Below, in pieces: positions 27,638-36,396 of a stretch of DNA of 64,000 nt (position 1 is the stretch's first letter; each line of letters starts with the position of its first letter). The stretch is from CAMPKL01 sp963805925 (GTDB lineage Bacteria; Acidobacteriota; Terriglobia; Bryobacterales; UBA6623), in the NCBI GenBank assembly GCA_963805925.1, contig CAWDWB010000007.1, forward strand, positions 1 to 64,000. Direction: 5' to 3'. A program made the translations under genes and the position numbers. Under the pieces are notes generated by a model that saw only the letters and a list, made by a program, of their open reading frames with translations, had not been told where the DNA came from and made no database searches.

Positions 27638-28717
27638 ATGAGCACAAGAAACAGCATCGTGAGAGGAATCGGCGTCGTGGCGATCGCGCTGTTCGTCATG
27701 GAGATTTCGGCTCGTGTCGACGACGTCGTGACCTGGGGGGCGCCGTTTTGGGGTCCGTACGGAAACAACAGCTTGCTGCAGAACGACGCGTTGGGCCGCT
27801 GGGGAAAGCCGGGAGCGCAATTCGAAAAGTGGCGTCTGAATCGACTCGGCCTCAGGGGGCCGGAGTTGCGAGACGATTCGACGCGCGTCTGGGTTCTCGG
27901 ATCATCGGAAACCTTCGGACTCTACGAAATGCCGGGGCACGAGTATCCGAGAGTATTGCAAGGACTCTTGGAGCGGAGTTGCCCGGCGGCGCAGATCGAC
28001 ATCGTCAACGGCGGCCTTGCCGGCCTTCGGATTCCGACGATCATGAAGCGGCTTCCGGCGCTGCTAGACGCTATTCGGCCGGCAGTCGTGGTGATCTATG
28101 CTGCGCCGGCGAACTACATTGTCGTGCCCAATGATGCCGAGACAGATAGTCGAGCGGCATCCGCGCCGGAACCGGTTCCGGCGACCGACTATATCCGGCT
28201 CTACAGGCGGGTGCGCAACCTCATTAAGGCGGTGTTGCCCGCCGCATGGACTGACCGGCTTCGGGCAACGCGGCTCGAAATGGATATTCGGCGCTTGGAC
28301 CACACGGTCTCCAGGGTGCCGGAGGAGAACATTCAGGCCTTTCGCGCCGACCTAGAGTCGCTGTTGGATGCTTTGTCCACATTCGGTTCCTCCGTCGTAC
28401 TGGTTACTCACGCCACTCGCTTCGGCGGCGCCGTGTCCGAGGGAGAGAGGCACTGGCTGGCGGCCTGGCGCGCCTCGTATCCCCTATTGGAGGAGGACGG
28501 CTTTATGGACCTCGAAAAGCGAATCAACGCCGTCGTTCGCCAGGTATCGGCTGAGCGCTCGCTGCCGCTCGTCGATGCGGCGCGAACGATGCCTGCGGGG
28601 TCGGAGTACTTCGCCGATTTCGTGCACTTCACCGATACCGGCGCGGCCGAGATGGCGGACGAACTCAGCGATCCGCTGCGCCGCGTTCTGCAAGGACGCG
28701 GCGTATGCAAGCCCTAA
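27638..28717 (+). CDS. SGNH/GDSL hydrolase-like protein, partner of the MBOAT acyltransferase
   Basis: A 359-residue protein with an N-terminal signal anchor (GIGVVAIALFVMEISARV). Block I is VWVLGSSETFG, block II NGGLAG, and block V DFVHFTDTGA with the Asp-His pair. The SGNH fold is found in AlgJ/AlgX/DltD-type partners that finish acyl transfer onto polysaccharides in the periplasm. It begins 4 bp after the MBOAT stop, clearly an operon. The middle of the protein (PAANYIVVPND) is typical of the family. It converges with the NodB gene that follows. Confidence 0.85.
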   Translation: MSTRNSIVRGIGVVAIALFVMEISARVDDVVTWGAPFWGPYGNNSLLQNDALGRWGKPGAQFEKWRLNRLGLRGPELRDDSTRVWVLGSSETFGLYEMPGHEYPRVLQGLLERSCPAAQIDIVNGGLAGLRIPTIMKRLPALLDAIRPAVVVIYAAPANYIVVPNDAETDSRAASAPEPVPATDYIRLYRRVRNLIKAVLPAAWTDRLRATRLEMDIRRLDHTVSRVPEENIQAFRADLESLLDALSTFGSSVVLVTHATRFGGAVSEGERHWLAAWRASYPLLEEDGFMDLEKRINAVVRQVSAERSLPLVDAARTMPAGSEYFADFVHFTDTGAAEMADELSDPLRRVLQGRGVCKP

Positions 28718-28743
28718 ACTCCGCGAGCTTGCCCGCGGACCGC

Positions 28744-29832
28744 TCACCCAGCAGGCTGAACCATGCCGACCGCACCGCTTAGCAGCGCGGCAAAGTGGTT
28801 CTCCCGCAGTCCGGCCGAGATCAGATAGCGCGGCACCGCCAGCGGATTGGAATGCGGAGCCGCGGCGCCGGCGACGCAGGTCGTCGCCGTCTCTATGCCA
28901 GCCTCGCGGAGCCAGGGATGCACTTTGGGCGACCAAACTCCGCTGGGATAGCAATAGTGGTTCGCCGGCTTTCCAGTCCAAGCCTCAAGCACCCGGCGAT
29001 TGTCGTCGATCTCCCGGCGGTAAGCGGCCGGATCGTCCGGCGTGCGGTGCCGGTGTGTATGGAGCTGAAAGTCGATTCCTTCGGCGGCGAGGCTTTCGAC
29101 CTCTTGCCGCGACATCAATTGCAAGACTCTTCGGCTGAGCAACTCCTGCCAGTCTATGCCAAGCCGATCAGCTAGCTCCCCGGCAAACCGTGTATCCTCC
29201 TCCACACCAGCCGGCTTGGTCTTGCGCCATTGCAAGACGGCGGACTGGGCGGCCGCCAGGCCCTGCCCGCCTGCACGGCTCGTGGCTGACTGACCCTTCA
29301 GGCCGAATTCCGCGCCCAAGCGCCCGAGATTGTAGCGCCCTCGCCACAACAGGTACGGACACATCAAATTGAAAAGAGGCAACTGCTTTTCAGCGTAATA
29401 GGTCGTCAGATAGACGGTGGCCGCCATGCCATGCTTCTTCAGCAAAGGAGCCGCGAGGGTGGCGAAATCGGCGAAGCCGTCGTCGAAGGTGATCACCACG
29501 CTTGGCCTATCCAGTTCCCGAGACGCCATACGCCGCACTCCCGACTCCAAGGGAACGACCTGGTAACCGAGTTCGTCGATCATCTCCATTTGCCTCGAGA
29601 ATTCCTGAGGCGGCAGATAGAGGCCAGGACACCACTCGTGTTCATCGCGCAACGAGACGCCGTGGTAGCACAAAACAATCAACCGACGACGCCGCCACGA
29701 GGAATGTGCGGCGAGAGATGTCGCGCCCGATCGCCGCAGGGCCGTGTAGCCGACGCGGCTCGCCCATCGTCGCACGGTTGCCTTTGCGGAACGGGGAGCG
29801 GCTGCGACGAGTTCCTCTATCTCGGCCATCAT
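28744..29832 (-). CDS. Polysaccharide deacetylase (NodB/CE4 family)
   Basis: A 362-residue protein. The NodB core starts at about residue 52 with LIVLCYHGVS. The metal and catalytic Asp pair is in SVVITFDDGFADF (117-118), the His cluster in FQLHTHRHRTP near 275, and the second arm in YCYPSGVWSPKVHPWL. The insertion FNLMCPYLLWRGRYNLGRLG between these is common in exosortase/PEP-CTERM-type and EPS-type deacetylases. It would remove acetyl groups from an amino sugar of the glycan. It has no signal peptide, so cytoplasmic or membrane-proximal action is possible. Confidence 0.88.
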   Translation of the reverse strand: MMAEIEELVAAAPRSAKATVRRWASRVGYTALRRSGATSLAAHSSWRRRRLIVLCYHGVSLRDEHEWCPGLYLPPQEFSRQMEMIDELGYQVVPLESGVRRMASRELDRPSVVITFDDGFADFATLAAPLLKKHGMAATVYLTTYYAEKQLPLFNLMCPYLLWRGRYNLGRLGAEFGLKGQSATSRAGGQGLAAAQSAVLQWRKTKPAGVEEDTRFAGELADRLGIDWQELLSRRVLQLMSRQEVESLAAEGIDFQLHTHRHRTPDDPAAYRREIDDNRRVLEAWTGKPANHYCYPSGVWSPKVHPWLREAGIETATTCVAGAAAPHSNPLAVPRYLISAGLRENHFAALLSGAVGMVQPAG

Positions 29833-29851
29833 GGATCCGGGTCCGCGCCCT

Positions 29852-30646
29852 CTAATTATCGTACTCGGCGTCCAAGCGGGCCGCTAGGGCGCGGCAACGT
29901 TCGGCGATATCCGAATCAATGGCAGGAGCAGGCCGTTTCGCGATCGATCTTGCGTGGATATGGGAGTAAGCCGACGAGCAGTCGCGAAGCCCGACAAACT
30001 TCAAGACTTCGACGACGGCCGAAGCGGGCTTCGTAACGACATCCTCGTAGCGGACGAGCCGAACTCTTTGGTGGCTCTCCAATGATTGCTGAAAATAGAG
30101 ACTATTGCGGAGATACCAAATCAAGGCGCGGCAATTGATGTCGGACGAGCCGCGGCGGTAGACCTCTGCAATCAGCGCGAGATTCTCGGGCGTAATATTC
30201 TCGGCGCGCCAGTCGGCTCTAATACGGTCTTCGAGTATGGCTTGTAGGTAGCTTCGGTGGTCGTTAAACTGCTCGATCGAAGAGTTGACGACGTCTTCTA
30301 GACGGCGATAGATCCAAAGCCCCGCCGACGACTCGAATTCTCCCAGAATTCGCGCAGCATGCTGGCTATCGCAAATCGGCTTAAAGGCCAGCGCCTGAGC
30401 GGCCGACCTCTTGATGACGCGCTCGATGTCTGACGCCGGCTTCAGCCGCAGATTTTCAAATGCCTTGGGGTTGTACTCGTAAAGGCTCTCCGCATCCGGA
30501 TGCCGATCGAAGACATCCATAAGCATGGTGGTGCCTGAACGCTGCTCCCCAAATACGAATACCGCTCGACCTTGGCCCCAGGGGCGAACCACATGCTGAC
30601 AGAAGGCCTTTGCGGACCTTCGCAACCTGCCCGGCACTCTCATCAA
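29852..30646 (-). CDS. Sulfotransferase family protein 1
   Basis: A 264-residue protein. The PAPS 5'-phosphosulfate loop is VFGEQRSGTTML at about residues 31-42, followed by DVFDRHPDAESLYEYNP. The 3'-phosphate-binding region is around LWIYRRLEDVVNSS (R at about 130 and S in VNSS), and VRLVRYEDVVTKPASAV is the conserved late motif. Such enzymes move sulfate from PAPS onto carbohydrate or lipid hydroxyls. It follows the deacetylase by 19 bp on the same strand. Together with the second sulfotransferase at 31838 it suggests sulfation of the glycan. Confidence 0.82.
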   Translation of the reverse strand: MMRVPGRLRRSAKAFCQHVVRPWGQGRAVFVFGEQRSGTTMLMDVFDRHPDAESLYEYNPKAFENLRLKPASDIERVIKRSAAQALAFKPICDSQHAARILGEFESSAGLWIYRRLEDVVNSSIEQFNDHRSYLQAILEDRIRADWRAENITPENLALIAEVYRRGSSDINCRALIWYLRNSLYFQQSLESHQRVRLVRYEDVVTKPASAVVEVLKFVGLRDCSSAYSHIHARSIAKRPAPAIDSDIAERCRALAARLDAEYDN

Positions 30647-30857
30647 CTTGGATCAACCCTTCTTTCGGCGACGATTTGGGTGTATGAAACCACTCTTGAG
30701 AAGCTCAAGTCCTAGCTTATACCGAAACGGCGGCGATCGACCGCGTGGCAGCATTACGGGCTGCGTAGAGCGGCGCGCCTGCGTCGAGCGACGGCTGTTT
30801 TACAATGAGAGAACGATGATGGCAGCGGGTCCTAGCGCCCACTGATCCGAAGGCTAG

Positions 30858-31829
30858 ATGGACACGCCCGCCGCCAGCGTCATTATTCCCGCTTACAATT
30901 CGTCGGCCTTCATCACGGATACCTTGGATTCCGTGCTGGCCCAAACTCGAACCGATTTCGAAGTCATCGTCGTCAACGACGGTTCTAGCGACACGCCCGA
31001 GTTGGAGCGTGTGCTGACGTCTTTCGGCTCGCGAGTTCGCTACCTGGCACAGCAGAATGCCGGTCCGTCCGCCGCCCGCAACGCAGGCATCGGCCTAGCC
31101 TTGGGGGAGTTCGTCTGTTTCTTGGACTCCGACGACCTTTGGGAGCGGGATTTTCTGGAGCGGCAACTGCGCCTGTTTGAAGCCGATCCCGGTTTGGACC
31201 TGGCGTGGTGCGACGCGCTGTGCTTCGGCGACCCCTCGGTGGAAGGGCGCACCTTGTTCGACATCTGTCCATCCGAGCGCCCCGTGACGCTGCAGTCACT
31301 CATCGAGATGAGGAGCGTTCCGAATACATCTTCCGTCGTCGCCCGGAAGGCAGCCATTGAACAAGCCGGCGGGTTCGATGAGACGATGCACCGATCGGAA
31401 GATTTCGACCTGTGGATCAGAATGGCGTCAATCGGCAAACGCATGGATTCCCAGAATGCCGTTCTGGTCAGACATCGCGTTCGACCGGGCAGCTTGAGCC
31501 GCGACATCGAAAAGATGGGCCAGGGGGCATCGCACGTCTACGACAAGTTGTCCGCGGCCCTAGGCGAGGATGACCCGCTCCAGCCGATCATACTCAACGC
31601 AAAAAGACGGAAGATAACGGCAGTGGCTTTGCGGCTCGCTCGTCACTTTGAGCGAGAGGGTCGTTACTCTGAGGCCATAGCAAGCCTCCGCCGTGCGGAT
31701 GAGCACGACCCGCGCCTGCTAAGAAAGATTCTCATCGGCTTGGCTGCAACGGCTCCGAGCCTAACGTTTGGCGCGACGAAGCTTTTCGCTGCAGCCCGAA
31801 ATGCTTGGGCTCGTGGCGGCCTCCGCTGA
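30858..31829 (+). CDS. Family 2 glycosyltransferase
   Basis: A 323-residue GT-A enzyme: ASVIIPAYNSSAFI at the start, IVVNDGSSDTPELE, QQNAGPSAARNAGI, and the metal-binding CFLDSDDLWERDF. The acceptor side has GGFDETMHRSEDFDLWIRM, including the conserved E-D pair. A C-terminal helical extension of ~90 residues (KRRKITAVALRLARHF, YSEAIASLRRADEHDP) resembles a tetratricopeptide-like pair of helices. It is flanked by the two sulfotransferase genes, with which it converges or diverges; sugar specificity unknown. Confidence 0.88.
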   Translation: MDTPAASVIIPAYNSSAFITDTLDSVLAQTRTDFEVIVVNDGSSDTPELERVLTSFGSRVRYLAQQNAGPSAARNAGIGLALGEFVCFLDSDDLWERDFLERQLRLFEADPGLDLAWCDALCFGDPSVEGRTLFDICPSERPVTLQSLIEMRSVPNTSSVVARKAAIEQAGGFDETMHRSEDFDLWIRMASIGKRMDSQNAVLVRHRVRPGSLSRDIEKMGQGASHVYDKLSAALGEDDPLQPIILNAKRRKITAVALRLARHFEREGRYSEAIASLRRADEHDPRLLRKILIGLAATAPSLTFGATKLFAAARNAWARGGLR

Positions 31830-31837
31830 TCGCCGCT

Positions 31838-32842
31838 TCACCGCCGCGATGACTTCGATGACATGTCTGTGACCGCCGTGGGCAACAAGCGTCGTTTAAC
31901 CGCCGCTCTCACACGGATGATGGCTTTGACAATCGGCAAGAATAGCGCGCGAGCAAATCGAACAACGGGAAATGAAGCCCTTTGGACAACGGAACCGTAG
32001 TGCAAAGCATATCCTGACTCCTCAAGCTCTTTACCGATGTGGGCCTCAAGCGACAACAACTGGAGCTTCGGCAGCTCCCGCTCCCAGCGGGCGATATCGC
32101 CTGGCCCCGGCGGACGCATCAGCTTTTCATGGATGTGGAGTTCCCGCTCCGGCACCTGCTGCCGGACCCGCTTCATCCAATTCAACATCTCCGGTTCAAA
32201 GTCTTCCCCCAGGAAATGGCAGAGTTCCCGCGTGAGCTGCTCTGGAGACCTTACGAGGTCTTCGTATTTCAGCTCAAAGAGTCGTTTTGCATCTAGAAGA
32301 CTTCTGTATTCACGCATGTAGGCGATCGACTCCACCCACTCCCGGGCGTTGTCGACCAGCCAGCGACCGTACCACCTCTTGCTTTGAAACGAACTGGCTA
32401 CGTCGCGTCCGTCTCGGACGAGGTAGACAAACTGCGCATTCGGGTAGAGCTCTGCCAGCTGCGGCACAATCCGAACATACGGCGGCGTCTTATCTCCCCA
32501 TCTTGGCCTGTTCTCGCGGAGACAAATCGTCTGGTAGATCATGTCGGAGAGTGCTCGAATCGTGGGGGCGTTCAACTGCTTCGCGTCCCGGGCGAATTGC
32601 TCGGCGTCGATCTCAAGATCGGGCCAACGATAGTGCCCAACGATTTGCTCCACGGCTCTGTGCAATTGTTCGTCGTCCAGCCGCGACTGCAAGGGAAAGC
32701 CGGTAACCAGGTCTAGCAGGAACCAAGTCTCGGGCGGTATCGCGATCCTCGAATGAGAACAGAGAATCATTCTTAGCAGCGTGGTGCCTGAGCGACCGGA
32801 ACCAACGATAAAGAATGGTCTCTCGCCGTCGTTAACCAGCAT
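31838..32842 (-). CDS. Sulfotransferase family protein 2
   Basis: A 334-residue protein. The 5'-phosphosulfate loop is FFIVGSGRSGTTLLRMIL (core at 14-21), followed by SRIAIPPETWFL. The 3'-phosphate motif is in FVYLVRDGRDVASSFQ with Arg and Ser, and RWGDKTPPYVRI and LFELKYEDLVRSPEQLTREL complete the pattern. This is the Sulfotransfer_3 type common in bacterial EPS and lipo-oligosaccharide loci. It is more strongly matched than sulfotransferase 1. Its start lies 64 bp downstream of... the membrane GT2 stop on the same strand, so they may share a transcript. Confidence 0.9.
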   Translation of the reverse strand: MLVNDGERPFFIVGSGRSGTTLLRMILCSHSRIAIPPETWFLLDLVTGFPLQSRLDDEQLHRAVEQIVGHYRWPDLEIDAEQFARDAKQLNAPTIRALSDMIYQTICLRENRPRWGDKTPPYVRIVPQLAELYPNAQFVYLVRDGRDVASSFQSKRWYGRWLVDNAREWVESIAYMREYRSLLDAKRLFELKYEDLVRSPEQLTRELCHFLGEDFEPEMLNWMKRVRQQVPERELHIHEKLMRPPGPGDIARWERELPKLQLLSLEAHIGKELEESGYALHYGSVVQRASFPVVRFARALFLPIVKAIIRVRAAVKRRLLPTAVTDMSSKSSRR

Positions 32843-32905
32843 GATCAGAGTGGATGCGATTGAGATTGGTCATTGGATTAGGAAAGTAGTTACTCCACTC
32901 GGCGG

Positions 32906-34066
32906 CTATGATTCATCCATGTGTTCCGGTTTGCTCACGACAGTTTCCTTCCATAGCTCGCTTGGACTCTTGACTAAGATCGAAAGGCCGAGCAGAGAAG
33001 CCAGCAGGAGTCCTGCAACTGTTCGGCAGGAAGAACTCAACCGCTTAATAAGCGTTGCGGAGCTGATCCACGGATCGAGTAGTGCGGGAATGTAGAACAT
33101 CGCCTGTGCGCCGACTGCTGCCGTCGCGGCCGGCTGCGGCAATGCCGGAGTCGTCAGCGCAGCCAGAATGAAGAACCAGGGAAGAGCCAGCCGGCCAACC
33201 TTCAACGAGTAATAGTGGAACCACATTCTGTTGCGAAATCCGAGCAGCCCCGGACAGCACCACATAATTTGATAGTTGCCTGCCTGCGTCCTTACTTTCC
33301 GTCGAAACTCGGAGGAGAGCGCAGTAGGATAGTCGAACGCTATAGCGGACTCTTCATAAGCTATCCGATATCCTTTCAACAGGGCAGTTGCCGGCAGGCA
33401 AACGTCATCGAGGATCACGTCCGCCGGCAGATCATTCACGAGCTCCCTTCGAATTGCATAGATAGGTCCCGTGGCGCCCAGAGTCGAGTCGTATAAGCCG
33501 AGATTGGAGCGAATCCAGCGCTCATATCTCCAGTAGATACCAATCGTTTTTTCCTCGTCCGATTTGCCCTTTAAGATTTGTAGATCTCCGCTGACGGCAC
33601 CGACGTGCGGATCGGCGAAGGATCTGAGCAGTATCTCGATGCAGTTCGGGGCCAGAGCTTGCCGCGCGTCTGTCAACAACAGGATCTCGCCGCTGCTTGC
33701 CGCGATACCGCGGTTGAGCGCCGTGGGTTTGCCCGAGCGGACCTGGCGTAGCAATCGTATCTCTTTGGGCGCAAACTGGGTTACGATCTCGTCGGTTTCG
33801 TCATCGGAACCGTCAGAAATGACAATGATCTCAATCAAGTTCCGCGGATAGGACTGCCCAAGAATGGAGTTCAACTTCTGGAGTATCCAGGGCGCGCCGT
33901 TGCGCACCGGCACGATGACGGAAACCGTATTCGCGCAAACATTTTTCCGCACAGGCTTTCCAAAAAAATGAGCTAGAAAATGCAGGAAAAGCGGATAGAT
34001 CGCGACGACATAGACGATTGCCGCCGTCGCCAAAAAAAATAGGGACGTCGCCGTGTTCGCTAGCAT
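32906..34066 (-). CDS. Membrane-anchored family 2 glycosyltransferase
   Basis: A 386-residue protein with an N-terminal membrane helix (TATSLFFLATAAIVYVVAIY) and two or three helices at the C-terminus (PWFFILAALTTPALPQ, VAGLLLASLLGLSILV). The GT-A core has VSVIVPVRNGAPWI, IIVISDGSDDETDEI, LTDARQALAPN in the DxD position, and a late QxxRRK-like region (SEFRRKVRTQAGNYQ). This layout matches processive or semi-processive enzymes such as those making cellulose- or hyaluronan-like chains, so it may extend the repeat or the backbone. It begins 27 bp after the toroid-like gene's stop. Confidence 0.85.
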   Translation of the reverse strand: MLANTATSLFFLATAAIVYVVAIYPLFLHFLAHFFGKPVRKNVCANTVSVIVPVRNGAPWILQKLNSILGQSYPRNLIEIIVISDGSDDETDEIVTQFAPKEIRLLRQVRSGKPTALNRGIAASSGEILLLTDARQALAPNCIEILLRSFADPHVGAVSGDLQILKGKSDEEKTIGIYWRYERWIRSNLGLYDSTLGATGPIYAIRRELVNDLPADVILDDVCLPATALLKGYRIAYEESAIAFDYPTALSSEFRRKVRTQAGNYQIMWCCPGLLGFRNRMWFHYYSLKVGRLALPWFFILAALTTPALPQPAATAAVGAQAMFYIPALLDPWISSATLIKRLSSSCRTVAGLLLASLLGLSILVKSPSELWKETVVSKPEHMDES

Positions 34067-34092
34067 CCTTGTACATCGAGCGGGCTAGTTAA

Positions 34093-35623
34093 TCACCGCG
34101 CCTCTTTGGCTGCGTTAGTAGCGGCATAGCCCAGGTAGTCAAAGCTCCACCGATAGGCCTGGGAAAAGTGCTTTCCATAAGTGAGAGATCCGTGCTCAAC
34201 TCCGCCGTCGAAAACACGAATACCTCGCGTTCTGTACACCTCATCCCCGGTCATCGAGTAGACCCAGGCGTAAGCCGGCGCGATAAGCAGATTCAGGTCC
34301 GGCGCCGGGTTTTCGGGCTTAAGGCTCTCGTAGTAGAAGCTCGACTCCGAGTCGATCCAGGCAGTGTCCCAGAGACCGTCGAGCGCAATCTTAATCGCGG
34401 GCAAGACCCTCGGATCCGCGGTCACGGCGTGGTACTGGATTAGGGCTTCGCAGACCAGGCCAACCATAAACGGCTGCAGCTTCTTGCTGCGTACTCGACA
34501 CAAACCACTGGTCTAGGTGCCCTAAGGCGAAGGCCACGGCTCGCTCCAACCGAGGATGGCGAGCGGCCCCGACCGCTTCCGCGTCGAGGTAGGCCTCAAT
34601 TGCGAATGCGGTTTCGCGCGCGAGCCCGTTGCCGACGCGTCCGCCTATTTGGGCAAAGGGGCTTTTTGTAGCCAGCATGAGGACCGCCTCTTTGGACTGC
34701 GGATCCCCTGTCCTGAGCCAATCCAGCAGAAACCCTCGCGTGAACACGTAATAGCCCGGCACCCGGCCTTGATTGTTAATCACGTAGGGCAAATAAACAG
34801 CCTTGACGTAATCCGCGCAGGCGTACCAGGATGGGTCTGCTGTGTGGGCGGCAATCTGGTGGAACACGCGGATGCCGTCATAGAACCAGACATTCCCGCT
34901 CCAGAGGCCTTCGCGCGCAATCTCGTCGGCATTGCACAGCTCTTTCCCGCGGGCCAACATCCTGCGGCGCCATTGACGTTCATTGGCCCGCGGCGGCGAG
35001 GGCACGATCGTTCGATTGAATCGTGCGATCCGACGGTTTGGGCCTGCTGCGGCGTCAGGCGTGCCCAGCGCTGGAGTCACGGAGCTTGAGGTCTCGTCTG
35101 GCTGCTCTTGCGAGGCAGATTGAATACGGAGCAGATGGACGGCGCGACGCACGACGCCGTTGCTCGTGAGCGCGAACTCGACGTCGTAATCCCCGGGTGT
35201 TGCGGATTCGTCGATCAGCAGACGTATGAGCGTTGGTCCAGGCTTATAGGCGCGGTTGCCCACGCAACATCTCTCGTCGAGATCGGGATAGCTAACGCTG
35301 ACGCCGACCGGCAGATTCACGGCGTCGAAATAGGCGAACTGGCGCTCGCCCGTCAGGAGTTCCGACTCAACGTCCCAATACAACGGATACCCCTGGGTAG
35401 CGGTGACCGGCCCAGTGAGGTTGAAGGTGAAATCATAGGCTGGCTGAGCGAACACGACCCGTCCCGTCATCGCCGTTGCGGCCAAAAGCAAGACCGTCAC
35501 GAGTGCGACGGCAACTCGCCGTGATTGCGGCCTCCAACCAAAGGTCGTCCTCACTACCGGGCGGAAAAAGTCGAGAACTGTCCGATGGGGCGGACGACGT
35601 ACTGGTTCCTTTGAGTCGCTCAT
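34093..35623 (-). pseudogene. Secreted Ig-like plus alpha-toroid protein of unknown function, one frameshift
   Basis: The first 410 residues from ATG 35623 hold a basic N-terminus, a membrane helix (VALVTVLLLAATAMTGRVVF), a beta-sandwich of about 110 residues (YDFTFNLTGPVTATQGYP, ATPGDYDVEFALTSNGVVRR), a linker and the start of a helical toroid (GLWSGNVWFYDGIRVFHQIA, GRVPGYYVFTRGFLLDWLRT). Near 34490 the frame shifts; QPFMVGLVCEALIQYHAV, ESSFYYESLKPENPAPD and LLIAPAYAWVYSMTGDEVYR follow, ending at 34093. The toroid resembles polysaccharide lyases, glycosidases or uronyl epimerases in shape, but I cannot assign catalytic residues. Its ATG overlaps the methyltransferase stop by 4 bp. It is probably periplasmic and acts on the glycan. 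Confidence 0.6.
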
Positions 35624-36396
35624 GGGTTGACGTCCTCCCGTCGAATCGCCTCGATGATCATACCTTCTCCCAGCCAGCCAAGAGCGCGTGAGTTCTGCAG
35701 CCGAGGCTGCAGGATACGCATCGTATTACGAGCGGTTGAGGGGAAAAGCCTCTCCAGGAAGGGAAGCCGAAAGTCGTACCAAGACTTCCTCCCAATCGAG
35801 TAGCCTGCGTCGGTCAAGTGCCGCTCAAGCGTGCCCGCCGTACTCCGATTCAGTGTCGAGCGGAAGCGCGGCGAACGCAAGCGCGCGGCATAGAGCAAGG
35901 CGTCCTTGAGTCGATACAGGACGCTAGTAGGCGACAGGGAATTGGAACATTGCAAGACCAACCGCCCATTGGGACGAACGACCCTGGCCAGTTCCGAGAC
36001 CGCCCCGGCCACGTCTACGGCGTAACCAATCACGCCGATAGCGACCGCGTTGTCCAGCGAGGCGTCGCGAAAAGGAAGCGCCTCAAGCTCTCCATTGAGC
36101 CAGTGAGCTTGACCAGGGCGACTCACCGCCGACCGCGCCGTACGGACCATCTGGGTCGACAGGTCGGCAGAAATCGGCACGTTTCCGTTAGCGATGAGAT
36201 CTGCAGTGAGGATTGCGGGACCACAACCAACATCGAGGACAGTGCCTTTAGCGCCGCGGATGAAGTCCAGTACCAACCCCTTGCGGAAGCGATACGACTG
36301 GTGCTCACAGGTGTCTCCGTCATAGCGTTCTGCAACGTAGGACGACGACTCCGCATCGTAGAATTCACTCGCTTCTTGGATTCTTCCGCGCATCAC
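35620..36396 (-). CDS. Class I SAM-dependent methyltransferase
   Basis: A 258-residue protein. Motif I is GTVLDVGCGPAIL at 51-63; PISADLSTQMVRTA, LPFRDASLDNAVAIGVIGYA and ELARVVRPNGRLVLQCSNS follow in the usual order. The C-terminal part (STLNRSTAGTLERHLTDAGY) is the acceptor cap. Both ends overlap neighbours by 4 bp (ATGA with the glycosyltransferase upstream and with the toroid protein downstream), which places it firmly in the operon. It probably methylates a sugar of the repeat or its carrier intermediate. Confidence 0.88.
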   Translation of the reverse strand: MMRGRIQEASEFYDAESSSYVAERYDGDTCEHQSYRFRKGLVLDFIRGAKGTVLDVGCGPAILTADLIANGNVPISADLSTQMVRTARSAVSRPGQAHWLNGELEALPFRDASLDNAVAIGVIGYAVDVAGAVSELARVVRPNGRLVLQCSNSLSPTSVLYRLKDALLYAARLRSPRFRSTLNRSTAGTLERHLTDAGYSIGRKSWYDFRLPFLERLFPSTARNTMRILQPRLQNSRALGWLGEGMIIEAIRREDVNP

